Source: Pseudoxanthomonas mexicana
GTDB taxonomy: Bacteria; Pseudomonadota; Gammaproteobacteria; Xanthomonadales; Xanthomonadaceae
Reading direction: 5' to 3'
NCBI RefSeq assembly: GCF_001556105.1
Contig: NZ_LSIF01000059.1
Location: forward strand, 62,001-126,000
Length of the DNA stretch: 64,000 nt
In this document: one piece after another, positions 8,574 to 18,920 of the stretch
How positions within the stretch are numbered: the stretch's first letter is position 1
Layout of the letters: each line of letters starts with the position of its first letter
Notes under the pieces: model-generated
Told to the model about the DNA's origin: nothing
Database searches by the model: none
Seen by the model: only the letters and a program-made list of their open reading frames with translations
Made by a program: the position numbers and the translations under genes

Positions 8574-9351
8574 GATCGGGGCGCGAGTCGTTCCGCCACC
8601 GATCATGGCGCAATCGGCGTTCCGACGCGACCAGATACCCGCCAGCTACCAGCGTCAGCAACGCCATGCCGAACCACGTGAGCGCATAGGACAGATGCGA
8701 ATCGCGGAACTTCACCACGGTCATGCCACCGCGCGGCCAATCGCGCGACGCCGGATCGCGGTCGGCATCGATGAAGAACGGCGCGACCTGTCCCGCAGTC
8801 AGTCCCTGCTTTCGTGCGATGGCGGCGACATCGCGCGAATACCAGCGGTCCTGTTCCGGCGCGTTGCGGCGCAGGAAACCGCCCTCCGGCTCACTGATGC
8901 GCAGCAGCCCTTCCACCGCCACCCGGCCCTCCGGCGCAGGCGATGCCGTGCCACTGATCGGCACGAAGCCACGGTTCACCAGTACGTAGTCGCCGTCATC
9001 GGCCTGCAAAGGCTGCAGCACCCAGAAGCCGCCACCGAGTTCGGTGACCGCCTGCGTGCGCGTTCCGGCTCCAGGCACGAAGCGCCCGGTAACCGATACA
9101 CGCCGATAGCTGTCGGTCGCATCGGCGATCGAGGGCCATCGCGTGCGCGATGGCGAGGGCATGGCGACCGCATGGATGCGCGCATCGACACGGGCGATCA
9201 GGTCGTGCTTCCACGCCATCCGCTGCAGCTGCCAGACGCCCAGCGCGATGAAACCCGCGCAGGCGATGACCAGCAGCCCGCCGAACGCGACCAGCCACCG
9301 CCTGCGCGGCACGCGCGACGCGGCCGGAAACGCGGCGGCCGGATCGGTCAC
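8548..9351 (-). CDS. SURF1 family oxidase assembly protein
   Basis: 267-residue membrane protein with the SURF1 layout: an N-terminal helix (WLVAFGGLLVIACAGFIALG) followed by VWQLQRMAWK, a large periplasmic domain and a C-terminal helix (YALTWFGMALLTLVAGGYLV). Conserved pieces include GRFVPG, LQPL..DDGDYVLVNRG and DWPRGG. SURF1 proteins help insert heme a into terminal oxidases. I place the start at the GTG at 9351, which overlaps the cyoD stop as GTGA, instead of at an ATG 84 bp further upstream inside cyoD. Its place directly behind cyoABCD suggests it serves this oxidase. Confidence 0.87.
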   Translation of the reverse strand: MTDPAAAFPAASRVPRRRWLVAFGGLLVIACAGFIALGVWQLQRMAWKHDLIARVDARIHAVAMPSPSRTRWPSIADATDSYRRVSVTGRFVPGAGTRTQAVTELGGGFWVLQPLQADDGDYVLVNRGFVPISGTASPAPEGRVAVEGLLRISEPEGGFLRRNAPEQDRWYSRDVAAIARKQGLTAGQVAPFFIDADRDPASRDWPRGGMTVVKFRDSHLSYALTWFGMALLTLVAGGYLVASERRLRHDRWRNDSRPDHARTHEPG

Positions 9352-9743
9352 GGCAGGCTCTGGGCCGCTTCCTGCATCTGACGCATGTCGTGCGTGCCGG
9401 GCATCATGTTGGTGTTCATGTTGTGCATGACCCACAGCGTACCGATCAGCACGATCACCAGCAGGACCGTGGTGAAGATCAGCGCGAACAGGTTCCAGCC
9501 GCCTTCCGACTTCGGATTCATGTGCAGGAAGTAGACCATGTGCACGACCACCTGGACCATGGCGAACGCCAGGATCACCAGCGTGGTGATCGTGGGCGTG
9601 GGCAGCACCTTGCCCATCACCAGCCAGAACGGAATCGCGGTGAGGATCACCGACAGCACGAAGCCCGTCACGTACTCCTTCACGTTGACGTGCGGGATAC
9701 CGTCCTCGAGGAAGTCGTCGTCATGGGAAGAAGGATTGCTCAT
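9348..9743 (-). CDS. cyoD: Cytochrome o/ba3-type ubiquinol oxidase subunit IV
   Basis: 131-residue small membrane subunit with three hydrophobic helices (EYVTGFVLSVILTAIPFWLV, then ITTLVILAFAMVQVVVHMVY, then LFALIFTTVLLVIVLIGTLW). The linker FLHMNPKSEGGWN is characteristic of CyoD. It helps assemble the quinol oxidase. The start codon overlaps the cyoC stop (TGATG), and the stop overlaps the SURF1 start, so translation is coupled along the unit. A methionine-rich tail (NTNMMPGTHDMRQMQE) is unusual and could be a metal-binding extension. Confidence 0.9.
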   Translation of the reverse strand: MSNPSSHDDDFLEDGIPHVNVKEYVTGFVLSVILTAIPFWLVMGKVLPTPTITTLVILAFAMVQVVVHMVYFLHMNPKSEGGWNLFALIFTTVLLVIVLIGTLWVMHNMNTNMMPGTHDMRQMQEAAQSLP

Positions 9744-10375
9744 CACTGCACGCCCATCAGGTAGACGAAGGTGAAGACGCCGATCCAGACGACGTCCAGG
9801 AAGTGCCAGAACATCGACAGGCAGGCGATGCGGCGCGTGGTGGTCCGGTTGAGCCCCCACTTGCGCACCTGGAAGCACAGCACGACCAGCCAGACGACGC
9901 CGAACAGCACGTGCAGGCCATGCGTGCCGACCAGCGTGAAGAACGCCGACAGGAACGCGCTGCGCTGTGGACCCGCCCCGAGGTGGATCAGGTGGTAGAA
10001 CTCGTACACCTCGATCGACAGGAAGGCCAGGCCCAGTAGGCCGGTCACCAGCAGCCAGCCGATGGTCGCGCGCACGTTGCGCTTGAACATCGCCAGCATG
10101 GCGAAGCCGTAGGTGATCGAGGAGACCAGCAGGATCGCGGTGTTGATCGCGATCAGGTGGAGGTTGGGGAAGAACAGGTCGCGGCCGGACGGCCCCGCGG
10201 CGTAGCTGCCCGAGAAAACGCCGAACGTGGCGAACAGACTGCCGAAGATCATCAGGTCGCTGAGCAGGTAGATCCAGAACCCCAGCAGCGTGCCGTTCTC
10301 GGGATGATGCTTGCCTTCGGTGTCCAGGAACACCGGCGAACCGTCGGGACGGGTCAGGGCGATAGACTCAGACAT
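9743..10375 (-). CDS. cyoC: Cytochrome o/ba3-type ubiquinol oxidase subunit III
   Basis: 210-residue heme-copper oxidase subunit III with five predicted helices. Diagnostic segments are [20 protein letters not shown], then [40 protein letters not shown] and the C-terminal [20 protein letters not shown]. The ATG at 10375 overlaps the end of cyoB by 8 bp. The longer open frame upstream lies within cyoB and is not used. Confidence 0.93.
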   Translation of the reverse strand: MSESIALTRPDGSPVFLDTEGKHHPENGTLLGFWIYLLSDLMIFGSLFATFGVFSGSYAAGPSGRDLFFPNLHLIAINTAILLVSSITYGFAMLAMFKRNVRATIGWLLVTGLLGLAFLSIEVYEFYHLIHLGAGPQRSAFLSAFFTLVGTHGLHVLFGVVWLVVLCFQVRKWGLNRTTTRRIACLSMFWHFLDVVWIGVFTFVYLMGVQ

Positions 10376-12377
10376 GGACGCGCTCCAGCTGTCGGGTACG
10401 CGCGAGTTCGGTCTCCTCGACCTCGTCGACGGGGATGTAATAGTCGCGATCGCGGTCGAAGCTGTGCCAGATCGCATAGACGATCGTCGCCAGCAGCGAC
10501 ACGCCCGCCAACCACCAGACATGCCAGATCAACGCGAACCCGCACAGCGTGCTCAGCACGGACAGGATGACGCCGGCACCGGTGTTGCGCGGCATGTGGA
10601 TCGCCTTGAAGCCATCCTGCGGTCGTTCGAAGCCGCGCTGCTTCATGTCCGTCCAGGCATCGGTGTCGTGCACGACCGGGGTGAAGGCGAAGTTGTAGTC
10701 CGGCGGTGGCGATGAGGTGGACCACTCCAGGGTCCGGCCATCCCACGGGTCGCCGGTGTGGTCGCGCAACTGCTCACGGCGACGGAAGCTGATGTAGATG
10801 CAGAACAGGAACGCGGCGATGCCGATGGCCACCAGCACCGCGCCGAACGCGGCGATCTGGAACCAGATCTGCAGCGACGGATCGTCGAAATGGCTCATGC
10901 GGCGCGTCACGCCCATCAGGCCCAGCACGTACAGCGGCGTGAACGCGAACCAGTAGCCGGCCAGCCAGAACCAGAACGCGACCTTGCCCCAGAAGTCGTC
11001 GAGCCTGAAGCCGAAGGCTTTCGGGAACCAGTGCGTCATCGCCGCGAACAGGCCGAACACCACGCCGCCGATGATGACGTTGTGGAAGTGCGCCACCAGG
11101 AACAGGCTGTTGTGCAGCACGAAATCCGCAGGCGGCACCGCCAGCAGCACGCCGGTCATGCCGCCCACGACGAAGGTGACCATGAAGCCCATCGTCCACA
11201 GCATCGGCACTTCGAAGCGGATTCGGCCGCGGTACATGGTGAACAGCCAGTTGAAGATCTTCGCGCCGGTCGGGATCGAGATGATCATCGTGGTGATGCC
11301 GAAGAACGAGTTGACGCTGGCACCCGAGCCCATGGTGAAGAAGTGGTGCAGCCACACCAGGTACGACAGCACGGTGATGCAGACCGTGGCGTAGACCATC
11401 GACGAGTAACCGAACAGGCGCTTGCCCGAATAGGTGGACACGATCTCGGAGAACACGCCGAACAGCGGCAGGATCAGGATGTAGACCTCCGGGTGGCCCC
11501 AGATCCAGATCAGGTTGACGTACAGCATGGCGTTGCCGCCAAGGTCGGTGGTGAAGAAATTGGTACCGACGTAGCGGTCCAGCGTCATCAGCACCAGCAC
11601 GGCGGTCAGCACCGGGAACGAGACCACGATCAGCACGTTGGTGCACAGCGCCGTCCACGTGAACACCGGCATCTTCATCATGCCCATGCCGGGCGCGCGC
11701 ATCTTCAGGATGGTCACCAGCAGGTTGACGCCTGATAACAACGTGCCGACGCCGGCGATCTGCAACGCCCAGATGTAGTAGTCCAACCCCACCCCGGCAT
11801 CCTGGTTGCCCAGGTTGGACAGGGCCAGCCACCCCGACGTCGAAAACTCGCCCAGGAACAGCGACAGCATGACCAGCACCGCGCCGGCGGTGGTCATCCA
11901 GAAACTGAAGTTGTTGAGGAACGGGAACGCCACGTCGCGCGCGCCGATCTGCAGCGGCACCAGGTAGTTCATCAGGCCGGTGACCAGCGGCATGGCCACG
12001 AAGAAGATCATGATCACGCCGTGCGCGGTGAATATCTGGTCGTAGTGGTTCGGCGGCAGGAAGCCCGTGTTGTCGCCGAAGGCCATCGCCTGGTGCAGGC
12101 GCATCATGATCGCGTCGGCGAAACCGCGCAGCAGCATCACCAGGCCGAGCACCATGTACATGATGCCGATCTTCTTGTGGTCGATGCTGGTGAACCACTC
12201 ACGCCACAGCCAGCCCCACAACTTGTACTTGGTGATCACCGCAAGCAGCGCAGCGCCACCGATGCAGGTGCCGATGAACGTCGCGGCGACAATCGGGTCG
12301 TACAGCATGGGAATCGCATCCCAGGCCAGGCGACCGGTGATCGGGGAATGCGTGACGGTGCTGGTATCAAAAGCCAT
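10368..12377 (-). CDS. cyoB: Ubiquinol oxidase subunit I (heme-copper catalytic subunit)
   Basis: 669-residue proton-pumping catalytic subunit, similar in length to E. coli CyoB (663). It has about 14-15 helices. The heme-copper motifs include [20 protein letters not shown] (low-spin heme histidine region), [14 protein letters not shown] (Cu_B histidine and the cross-linked Tyr region), WLHHFFTMG (the His-His pair), and [19 protein letters not shown] (high-spin and low-spin heme histidines). It reduces O2 to water using quinol electrons. The gap from cyoA is 42 bp. Confidence 0.96.
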   Translation of the reverse strand: MAFDTSTVTHSPITGRLAWDAIPMLYDPIVAATFIGTCIGGAALLAVITKYKLWGWLWREWFTSIDHKKIGIMYMVLGLVMLLRGFADAIMMRLHQAMAFGDNTGFLPPNHYDQIFTAHGVIMIFFVAMPLVTGLMNYLVPLQIGARDVAFPFLNNFSFWMTTAGAVLVMLSLFLGEFSTSGWLALSNLGNQDAGVGLDYYIWALQIAGVGTLLSGVNLLVTILKMRAPGMGMMKMPVFTWTALCTNVLIVVSFPVLTAVLVLMTLDRYVGTNFFTTDLGGNAMLYVNLIWIWGHPEVYILILPLFGVFSEIVSTYSGKRLFGYSSMVYATVCITVLSYLVWLHHFFTMGSGASVNSFFGITTMIISIPTGAKIFNWLFTMYRGRIRFEVPMLWTMGFMVTFVVGGMTGVLLAVPPADFVLHNSLFLVAHFHNVIIGGVVFGLFAAMTHWFPKAFGFRLDDFWGKVAFWFWLAGYWFAFTPLYVLGLMGVTRRMSHFDDPSLQIWFQIAAFGAVLVAIGIAAFLFCIYISFRRREQLRDHTGDPWDGRTLEWSTSSPPPDYNFAFTPVVHDTDAWTDMKQRGFERPQDGFKAIHMPRNTGAGVILSVLSTLCGFALIWHVWWLAGVSLLATIVYAIWHSFDRDRDYYIPVDEVEETELARTRQLERVHV

Positions 12378-12419
12378 CGGGCGAATCCGGTGAATCCAGG
12401 GGTGAGGCGGCGAGGCGCG

Positions 12420-13490
12420 TCAGGGCGCCTTCAAACCGCCCGCGGTGGGAATGGGCGAGATACGGGCCGCGGCCTGCGCGGTCTCGAGCGTGCAAAGATC
12501 GGCGCGGACGAAGCGGCCGCTGGCGAGGTTGCCGCGACGTGGCCGCTGCAGGGCATCGGTGCTGTCAAGTCCGCGCCCGCCCATCGCGTCGTAGGCCATC
12601 ATCTGGTCCATGCACAGGCGATCGGTGTCGACGCAGCGATTCACCACTGCATCGAACAGCCCCGTGTCGACGGACGCGTACAGACGCGGCGGCACGCGCG
12701 AACTGGGGACTTCGAGCTGCAGGTACTCGTCGCGGGTCAGCGCCTTGCCACCGCTGCGCGCTTCCTCGATCCAGCGGTCGAAGCCGTCATCGGACAGCGC
12801 ATGGAACCGGAAGCGCATGTGCGAGAAACCCTCGCCACTGTAGTGCGACGAGAAGCCCTCGTAGTCGCCTGCCTTGTTCATGACCGCGTGGAGCTTGGTC
12901 TCCATCGCCGGCATCGTGTAGATCATGCCCGCCAGCGCCGGCACGTAGAACGCGTTCATCGTGGACGACGAGGTCAGGCGGAAGGTGATCGGACGGTCGA
13001 CCGGCGCGGCCATCTGGTTGACCGAGGCGACGCCGTATTCCGGATAGACGAACAGCCACTTCCAGTCCAGCGCCACCACCTGCACTTCCAGCGGCTTGAC
13101 CTCTTCAGGTACCGGGCGCCCTTCGGCGATGCGGCCCAGCGGACGGTACGGATCCAGCAGGTGCGTGCCGATCCACGTCACCGCGCCCAGCGCGATGATG
13201 ATCAGCAGCGGCACGCCCCAGATGACCAGTTCCAGCTGCGTGGAATGGTCCCAGTCGGGCTTGTAGGTGGCCTGCGTGTTCGATGCGCGGTACCGCCACG
13301 CGAACCAGAACGTCAACGCGATCACCGGGATGATCACGATCAGCATCAGCGCCGTCGCCACCAGGATCAGGTTGCCCTGGCGGGCGGCGATGTCGCCGGC
13401 GGGATTGAGGACCTGCAGGTTGCATCCCGACAGCGCGGCGGCGGCGGACATCGCCACGGCGGCCTGCAGGGCTCTGCGCATGAGGGGCAT
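12420..13490 (-). CDS. cyoA: Ubiquinol oxidase subunit II, lipoprotein
   Basis: 356-residue subunit II with a lipobox (ALSGC, Cys23 from the first Met), two membrane helices and a periplasmic cupredoxin domain. At the place where cytochrome c oxidases carry the CuA ligands, this protein reads YSGEGFSHMRFRFHA. Both cysteines are absent, which marks it as a quinol-oxidising and not a cytochrome c-oxidising enzyme. The extended C-terminus, with Cys pairs in VNRCVDTDRLCMDQMM, is typical of CyoA in this group. First gene of the unit; an FNR-type site lies 20 bp upstream of its start. Confidence 0.94.
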   Translation of the reverse strand: MPLMRRALQAAVAMSAAAALSGCNLQVLNPAGDIAARQGNLILVATALMLIVIIPVIALTFWFAWRYRASNTQATYKPDWDHSTQLELVIWGVPLLIIIALGAVTWIGTHLLDPYRPLGRIAEGRPVPEEVKPLEVQVVALDWKWLFVYPEYGVASVNQMAAPVDRPITFRLTSSSTMNAFYVPALAGMIYTMPAMETKLHAVMNKAGDYEGFSSHYSGEGFSHMRFRFHALSDDGFDRWIEEARSGGKALTRDEYLQLEVPSSRVPPRLYASVDTGLFDAVVNRCVDTDRLCMDQMMAYDAMGGRGLDSTDALQRPRRGNLASGRFVRADLCTLETAQAAARISPIPTAGGLKAP

Positions 13491-13510
13491 GGGCGTGGGG
13501 GGCCTACGGA

Positions 13511-13524
13511 TTGATCTGGATCAA
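13511..13524. promoter_or_regulatory. FNR/Anr-type site upstream of cyoA
   Basis: TTGATCTGGATCAA is an exact match to the FNR/Anr consensus TTGAT-N4-ATCAA. It lies 20 bp before the cyoA start and 117 bp before the divergent MFS gene. Being so close to cyoA, a bound regulator would most likely block transcription, as FNR does for cyo in E. coli. Binding is inferred from sequence only. Confidence 0.7.
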
Positions 13525-13640
13525 TGTAGTCGGCCGGCCCCGCGCGGAGTATTGGACGTTTTGTCCTATCGCGACGGCGGGTGCGGTCTGCGACCCTATG
13601 GGCATACCTTTCCCCTGGTCCGATCCGGCAGCCCGTTCCC

Positions 13641-14951
13641 ATGGCGTCCATCAACCCCACCCGTTCCACCCATGACCACGGCACCAAAGCGCATGCCGAT
13701 GTCGCGCCGGGCGAGATCGCCGTCGGCGTGGTGATCGGGCGGGCATCCGAATACTTCGACTTCTTCGTCTTCGGCATCGCCTCTGCACTGATCTTCCCGT
13801 CGGTGTTCTTCCCGTTCGTGGATCGGCTGGAAGGCACGCTGTGGTCGTTCGCGTTGTTCGCGCTGGCGTTCGTCGCGCGCCCGTTCGGCACCATGCTGTT
13901 CATGAAGATCCAGTCGCGCTGGGGCCGCGGCCTCAAACTGACCGTGTCGCTGTTCCTGCTGGGCACCGCCACCGCCGGCATCGCCTTCCTGCCCGGCTAT
14001 GGTTCGCTGGGCGTCGTCTCGATCGCGCTGCTGGCGTTCCTGCGCGTGCTGCAGGGCCTCGCACTCGGCGGTTCGTGGGACGGCCTGCCGTCGCTGCTCG
14101 CGCTCAATGCACCGAAGGAACGTCGCGGCTGGTACGCCATGCTGGGTCAGCTCGGCGCGCCGGTCGGCTTCATCGTCGCCGCCGGCGTGTTCGCGTTCCT
14201 CTACGCCAATCTGGAAGAAGCCGACCTGCTGACCTGGGGCTGGCGCTATCCGTTCTTCGTGGCGTTCGCCATCAACGTGGTGGCGCTGTTCGCGCGCCTG
14301 CGCATCGTGGTGGCCGACGAGTACCAGGACAAGATGGGCGAACTCGAACTCGAGCCCACGCCGATCCGCGAACTGTTCCGGGCCAAGGGCCGCCACGTGG
14401 TGATCGGCGCGTTCGCTGCGCTCGCCAGCTATGCGCTGTTCCACATCGTCACCATCTTCCCGCTGTCGTGGATCCTGCTGTATTCGCAGCAGTCCGTCGT
14501 CAGCTTCCTGCTGGTGCAGATCCTCGGCGCCTTCATCGCCGCCGGCGCGATCGTGGTCTCCGGCCTGATCGCCGACCGCGTGGGTCGCGCACGCACGCTG
14601 GGCGGACTGGCGGTGGGCATCGCGATGTTCAGCGGTTTCGCACCGACGCTGATGGAAGGCGGCCCGATCGGCCAGGGCGCCTTCATCCTGATCGGCTTCG
14701 CCCTGCTTGGCCTCTCGTATGGCCAGGCCGCAGGCGCGGTCACCGCCAACTTCGGCCGCCGCTACCGCTACACCGGCGCGGCGCTGACCTCCGACCTGGC
14801 GTGGCTGATCGGCGCGGGCTTCGCGCCGCTGGTCGCGTTGGGCCTGTGCGCCAACTTCGGACTGTCGTGGTTGGGCGCCTACCTGCTGTCGGGTGCGCTG
14901 GGCACGCTGATCGCGCTGGGCATCAACCGCGCGAAGAACTACAAGACCTGA
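13641..14951 (+). CDS. MFS transporter (metabolite:H+ symporter type)
   Basis: 436-residue, 12-helix major facilitator. The first helix region reads [20 protein letters not shown], as in the MHS group (ShiA/ProP-like), but the usual cytosolic loop 2-3 signature is altered to [20 protein letters not shown]. Between helices 4 and 5 is [20 protein letters not shown]. It may carry a small organic acid, but the substrate is unknown. The ATG at 13641 follows the divergent cyo promoter region; the open frame extending to 13581 has no coding features. Confidence 0.85.
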   Translation: MASINPTRSTHDHGTKAHADVAPGEIAVGVVIGRASEYFDFFVFGIASALIFPSVFFPFVDRLEGTLWSFALFALAFVARPFGTMLFMKIQSRWGRGLKLTVSLFLLGTATAGIAFLPGYGSLGVVSIALLAFLRVLQGLALGGSWDGLPSLLALNAPKERRGWYAMLGQLGAPVGFIVAAGVFAFLYANLEEADLLTWGWRYPFFVAFAINVVALFARLRIVVADEYQDKMGELELEPTPIRELFRAKGRHVVIGAFAALASYALFHIVTIFPLSWILLYSQQSVVSFLLVQILGAFIAAGAIVVSGLIADRVGRARTLGGLAVGIAMFSGFAPTLMEGGPIGQGAFILIGFALLGLSYGQAAGAVTANFGRRYRYTGAALTSDLAWLIGAGFAPLVALGLCANFGLSWLGAYLLSGALGTLIALGINRAKNYKT

Positions 14952-15036
14952 CCCCTCCGGGCTCCGCTTCCTGCGGAGTCCGCTGCACGCGGGCCGGGCG
15001 CACTACAATCGGGGCATCCCGTGCCCTGGAGTGCCC

Positions 15037-15942
<906 letters not shown>

Positions 15943-15956
15943 GTCGCTGACCTTCC

Positions 15957-16023
15957 TGTGGGAGCGACGTCAATCGCGATGCCAGCATCGCATCGCCCCA
16001 TCGCGACTGATGTCGCTCCCACA
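15957..16023. repeat. REP-like inverted repeat, copy 1
   Basis: Arms of about 25 bp (15957-15981 and 15999-16023) begin TGTGGGAGCGACGTCAATCG and its near complement, separated by about 17 bp. The same arm family occurs at 25011-25125. This sequence class is abundant between genes in Xanthomonadaceae. It lies 14 bp after the cyclophilin stop and could form a hairpin that ends transcription or stabilises mRNA. Confidence 0.8.
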
Positions 16024-16105
16024 AGAGCCGGTGCGCTCACGCAACCCGTTGGCTCAACATCTGGTTCCCAAGGATCAGCTCCCCCGCCACCTCGACCGGC
16101 GGCGC

Positions 16106-16157
16106 TTGACACGGACGGCCTGTACTTAGATATTTAGCAAATACGTTAATTATCTAA
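16106..16157 (+). promoter_or_regulatory. Promoter and probable operator of the arsR gene
   Basis: TTGACA (16106-16111), a 17-nt spacer and GATATT (16129-16134) form a good sigma-70 promoter. An inverted repeat TTAGATA (16126-16132) / TATCTAA (16151-16157) overlaps the -10 and the start region in an unusually AT-rich stretch just before the arsR ATG. This is the classic layout for a self-repressing ArsR protein. Confidence 0.6.
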
Positions 16158-16163
16158 CTGTAT

Positions 16164-16490
16164 ATGACGGTCGACCGCATCTTCGACGCCCTCGCATCTC
16201 GCCCGCGTCGCGAAATCCTCGCCTACCTGTCCGCGCAGGAACTCACCGCCGGCGAGATCGCCGCGCGTTTCGACATGAGCGCACCCGCGATCTCGCGGCA
16301 TCTGTCGGTGCTGGAGGTGGCCGGCCTGGTCACCAGCGACAAGCGCGGGCAGTTCGTCTTCTACCGGCTGGCGCCCGACAACCTGGTCAACACGCTGACC
16401 GGCTTCGCCTTCGAGGTCTGCCCGACGGCAGGACCGCTGAAGCGCGAAGCCAAGGCACGCGCGCTGACCATGACACCCAAGACCCGCTGA
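16164..16490 (+). CDS. ArsR/SdpR-type transcriptional repressor
   Basis: 108-residue winged-helix protein. It reads RIFDALASRPRREILAYL at the N-terminus, then GEIAARFDMSAPAISRHLSV (recognition helix) and a wing SDKRGQFVFYRLAPD. There is no cysteine pair of the metal-sensing type, so it resembles the SdpR/autorepressor branch more than metal sensors. No clear ribosome-binding site precedes the ATG at 16164, and transcripts may start close to the start codon. It is followed 21 bp later by the cupin-DUF2867 gene and probably controls it. Confidence 0.88.
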   Translation: MTVDRIFDALASRPRREILAYLSAQELTAGEIAARFDMSAPAISRHLSVLEVAGLVTSDKRGQFVFYRLAPDNLVNTLTGFAFEVCPTAGPLKREAKARALTMTPKTR

Positions 16491-16511
16491 GCGCCTGCAG
16501 GAGAGAATCCG

Positions 16512-17909
16512 ATGCCTCGCCATGCCGATGTCGTCCCCGGTTTTCCGACCGCCCGCATCCAGTCGTACTCCGGCGGCCTCCCCATCGAGGTCGTACTGCT
16601 TGCGCAACTGGGGCCGGGATCAGGCGATCGCCTCCATGCCGGCGCTGGCGCGCTGCAGCGCGAGCACCCGGGCTTCGTGGATGCGCTTGATGAACCGTCG
16701 GTCCGCATCGCCGCGCCGGATTTCGACGCCGGCGAACGCAGCGCGCTGTACACCTTCACCGTAGGTCCCGACGGTCATCCCTTCCATCGCCACGCAGGGC
16801 ATCGCACGTTCACGGCGGTGACCGGCAGTGGCGGCGCGCGCCTGCGCTTTTCGACCGCGTCGGACGAGCAACTCGCGCGCGATCCGGCGCATTTCGCCGC
16901 CGCCCTCCACCACGTCGACCTACCGGCGGATGGGCTTTTCAGCGTGCGCTTCGGCAGTGGCACCTGGCATCAGTTCGCCCCGTTGCAGGCGGGCAGCACG
17001 CATCCAGTCCTGTTCGCCCTGTCCTGCCACACTGACGAACTCGGCGGCCTGTCGCAGGGTGCCGTGCGCGACCAGGTGCTGGCGGGCGGCGCGAACATCG
17101 CCACCCTGACCGAAACGCTGCCCGACGACGTGCGCACATGGTTGGCTGATCATCCGGGACACCTGCAGCGGATCCCCACCGTGCGCCTGGCCCTGCATGC
17201 ACCGCCGGGCAGTTGGCAGCAACGCGCCCGCAGCGTGGTGCAGGCGCGTTGCTGCCAACTGCGCACGTGCCTGGCCGGCTGGTGCGGCGAGGTCGGCTTC
17301 GTCCAGGGCCGCGCCTCGTCGGTGGCGTCATCGCCTTCGCCCCCGCTAGGTTCACTGCTGCTTGAGCAGCTGCCCGGCTTCCATCACCAGGACACCTTCA
17401 GCCTGCGCCTGCAGGGCATGCCGACCACGACCGCGCAGGACCTGCTGGCCGATGTGCTGGAGGGATTCCTGCAATACCGCCCGGCCGGTGTGACCCAGCT
17501 CATGCGGCTGCGCAACGTGCTGGTCCGCCCGCTGCGGCTGCGCACCTCGCCGCTCGGCTGCCCGGTGTCGTCGCTGCTGTCGACAGCCGAGGGTCCGCTG
17601 TTCCTGGGACGGTATCCGGTCATCGCGCAGAAGATCGATGCGGACGGCAGGCGGGCGCAGGTGATCCTGGGGGCCGACGATCGCCACCTGACCTTCCGTT
17701 CGTGTGTCGGCGTCCACGTGACCGAAACAGATGTCGAGGTGACGCTGGGGACGCGCGTGCATTGCCGCAACGCGTTCGGGCGCGCTTACATGGCCGCGAT
17801 CAATGGCGTGCACCACGCCTACGTCGCACCCGCCATGCTGCGCAACGCCGTGGAAAGCGTGGCGCAGCGGCATGCGCCGCTGTCGCTGACGCAGGGCTTG
17901 TTCGCCTGA
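16512..17909 (+). CDS. Cupin-like domain fused to DUF2867 domain
   Basis: 465-residue cytosolic protein of unknown function with two parts. Residues 1-240 look like a cupin-type beta barrel: GHPFHRHAGHRTFTAVTGSG, then a long strand region ending GTWHQFAPL, with histidines placed for metal binding. Residues 275-460 match the DUF2867 pattern: LEQLPGFHHQDTFSL, MRLRNVLVRPLRLRTS, FLGRYPV, DDRHLTFRSCVGV and GRAYMAAINGVHHAYV. A Cys-rich joint (QARCCQLRTCLAGWC) lies between them. A GGAGAG sequence precedes the ATG. It sits behind the ArsR repressor, so expression is presumably inducible. No reaction can be proposed. Confidence 0.7.
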   Translation: MPRHADVVPGFPTARIQSYSGGLPIEVVLLAQLGPGSGDRLHAGAGALQREHPGFVDALDEPSVRIAAPDFDAGERSALYTFTVGPDGHPFHRHAGHRTFTAVTGSGGARLRFSTASDEQLARDPAHFAAALHHVDLPADGLFSVRFGSGTWHQFAPLQAGSTHPVLFALSCHTDELGGLSQGAVRDQVLAGGANIATLTETLPDDVRTWLADHPGHLQRIPTVRLALHAPPGSWQQRARSVVQARCCQLRTCLAGWCGEVGFVQGRASSVASSPSPPLGSLLLEQLPGFHHQDTFSLRLQGMPTTTAQDLLADVLEGFLQYRPAGVTQLMRLRNVLVRPLRLRTSPLGCPVSSLLSTAEGPLFLGRYPVIAQKIDADGRRAQVILGADDRHLTFRSCVGVHVTETDVEVTLGTRVHCRNAFGRAYMAAINGVHHAYVAPAMLRNAVESVAQRHAPLSLTQGLFA

Positions 17910-17916
17910 AGGCGAC

Positions 17917-18813
17917 TCAGGCAGCGCGCTGGCTCACCGCCACGCTGCCCAGGATCAGTGCGCCGGCGGCGAGCATCGCCGGCGTCACCGGTTCGTTGAG
18001 GAACAGCCAGGCGAAGCCGGCGCCGAACAGCGGCACCAGATAGGTCACCGTCGCCGCGCGCGCGGGTCCGATGCGGTGGATCAGGCGGTAGTACAGCAGG
18101 AAGGCGTAGCCGGTGCAGAGCACGCCGATGGTGATGGCGGCGGCCCACGGCCCCGCGCCGATCGCATGCGTGGGCCAGTGCGTCGCTGCGAACGGCAGCA
18201 CCAGCAGGGCAGCGCAGCTCAACGTGGCGGCGGCAGCGGCCGCAGGCGGAATGCCGGCCAGATGCTTGCGCACCAGGTTCACGCCGACGCCATAGAGCAG
18301 CGCCGCGGTCGAACCCGCAATGACGGCACCGCCGACGCTCAAGCCGCCGGCCTTGCTGGTCGCCAGCACCACCACGCCAATGAAACCCACCAGCAACGCC
18401 AACGAACGTCGCAGGCCAATCTTCTGGCCGAAGAACAGGAAGCCGACCATCGCGGCGAACAGCACCGTCATCGCATTGCAGATCGCGCCGATCGCGGCCG
18501 GCGAACGCTGTGCGGCCCAGGCGAACAGCAGGAACGGAATCGCCGAATTGATCGCACCGATGATCGCCAGCTTCGGCCACATGGACGCGCGGAAATGCGC
18601 ACGCTCACGCCACAGGAACGGCAGCAGGACCAGCGCACCCAGGGCCAGGCGCACTTCGACGAGTGCGAATGGACCGAACGGATTGGCGGCGATGCGCATG
18701 AAGAGGAACGAGCTGCCCCAGATCGCGCCCAGCACCAGCAGCTCCATCGGGGTGCGCCAGTCGCGCTCGACCGCTTGCGGCGGGGTCACGGCCACGCTGT
18801 CTCCCTGTGCCAT
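17917..18813 (-). CDS. EamA/DMT family transporter
   Basis: 298-residue membrane protein with ten predicted helices in two EamA repeats. Family signatures are LGAIWGSSFLFMRIA at the start, PFLLFAWAAQRSPAAIGAI before the fourth helix, and YLVPLFGAGFAWLFLNEPVT in the second half. It is likely a metabolite or amino-acid exporter. It is divergent from a GcvA-like LysR regulator across 107 bp, the usual arrangement when the regulator controls the transporter. It converges with the DUF2867 gene at an 8-bp gap. Confidence 0.87.
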   Translation of the reverse strand: MAQGDSVAVTPPQAVERDWRTPMELLVLGAIWGSSFLFMRIAANPFGPFALVEVRLALGALVLLPFLWRERAHFRASMWPKLAIIGAINSAIPFLLFAWAAQRSPAAIGAICNAMTVLFAAMVGFLFFGQKIGLRRSLALLVGFIGVVVLATSKAGGLSVGGAVIAGSTAALLYGVGVNLVRKHLAGIPPAAAAAATLSCAALLVLPFAATHWPTHAIGAGPWAAAITIGVLCTGYAFLLYYRLIHRIGPARAATVTYLVPLFGAGFAWLFLNEPVTPAMLAAGALILGSVAVSQRAA

Positions 18814-18920
18814 CGCGGCAGCCCTCGTTCGTGCCTGTGGTTATTCTGGATAACCCGTGGGCGCCCACAAGCGCGTAGCATGCGGGCGAGCCACAAATCT
18901 GGCTTGTGCCTGGAGCCCCC

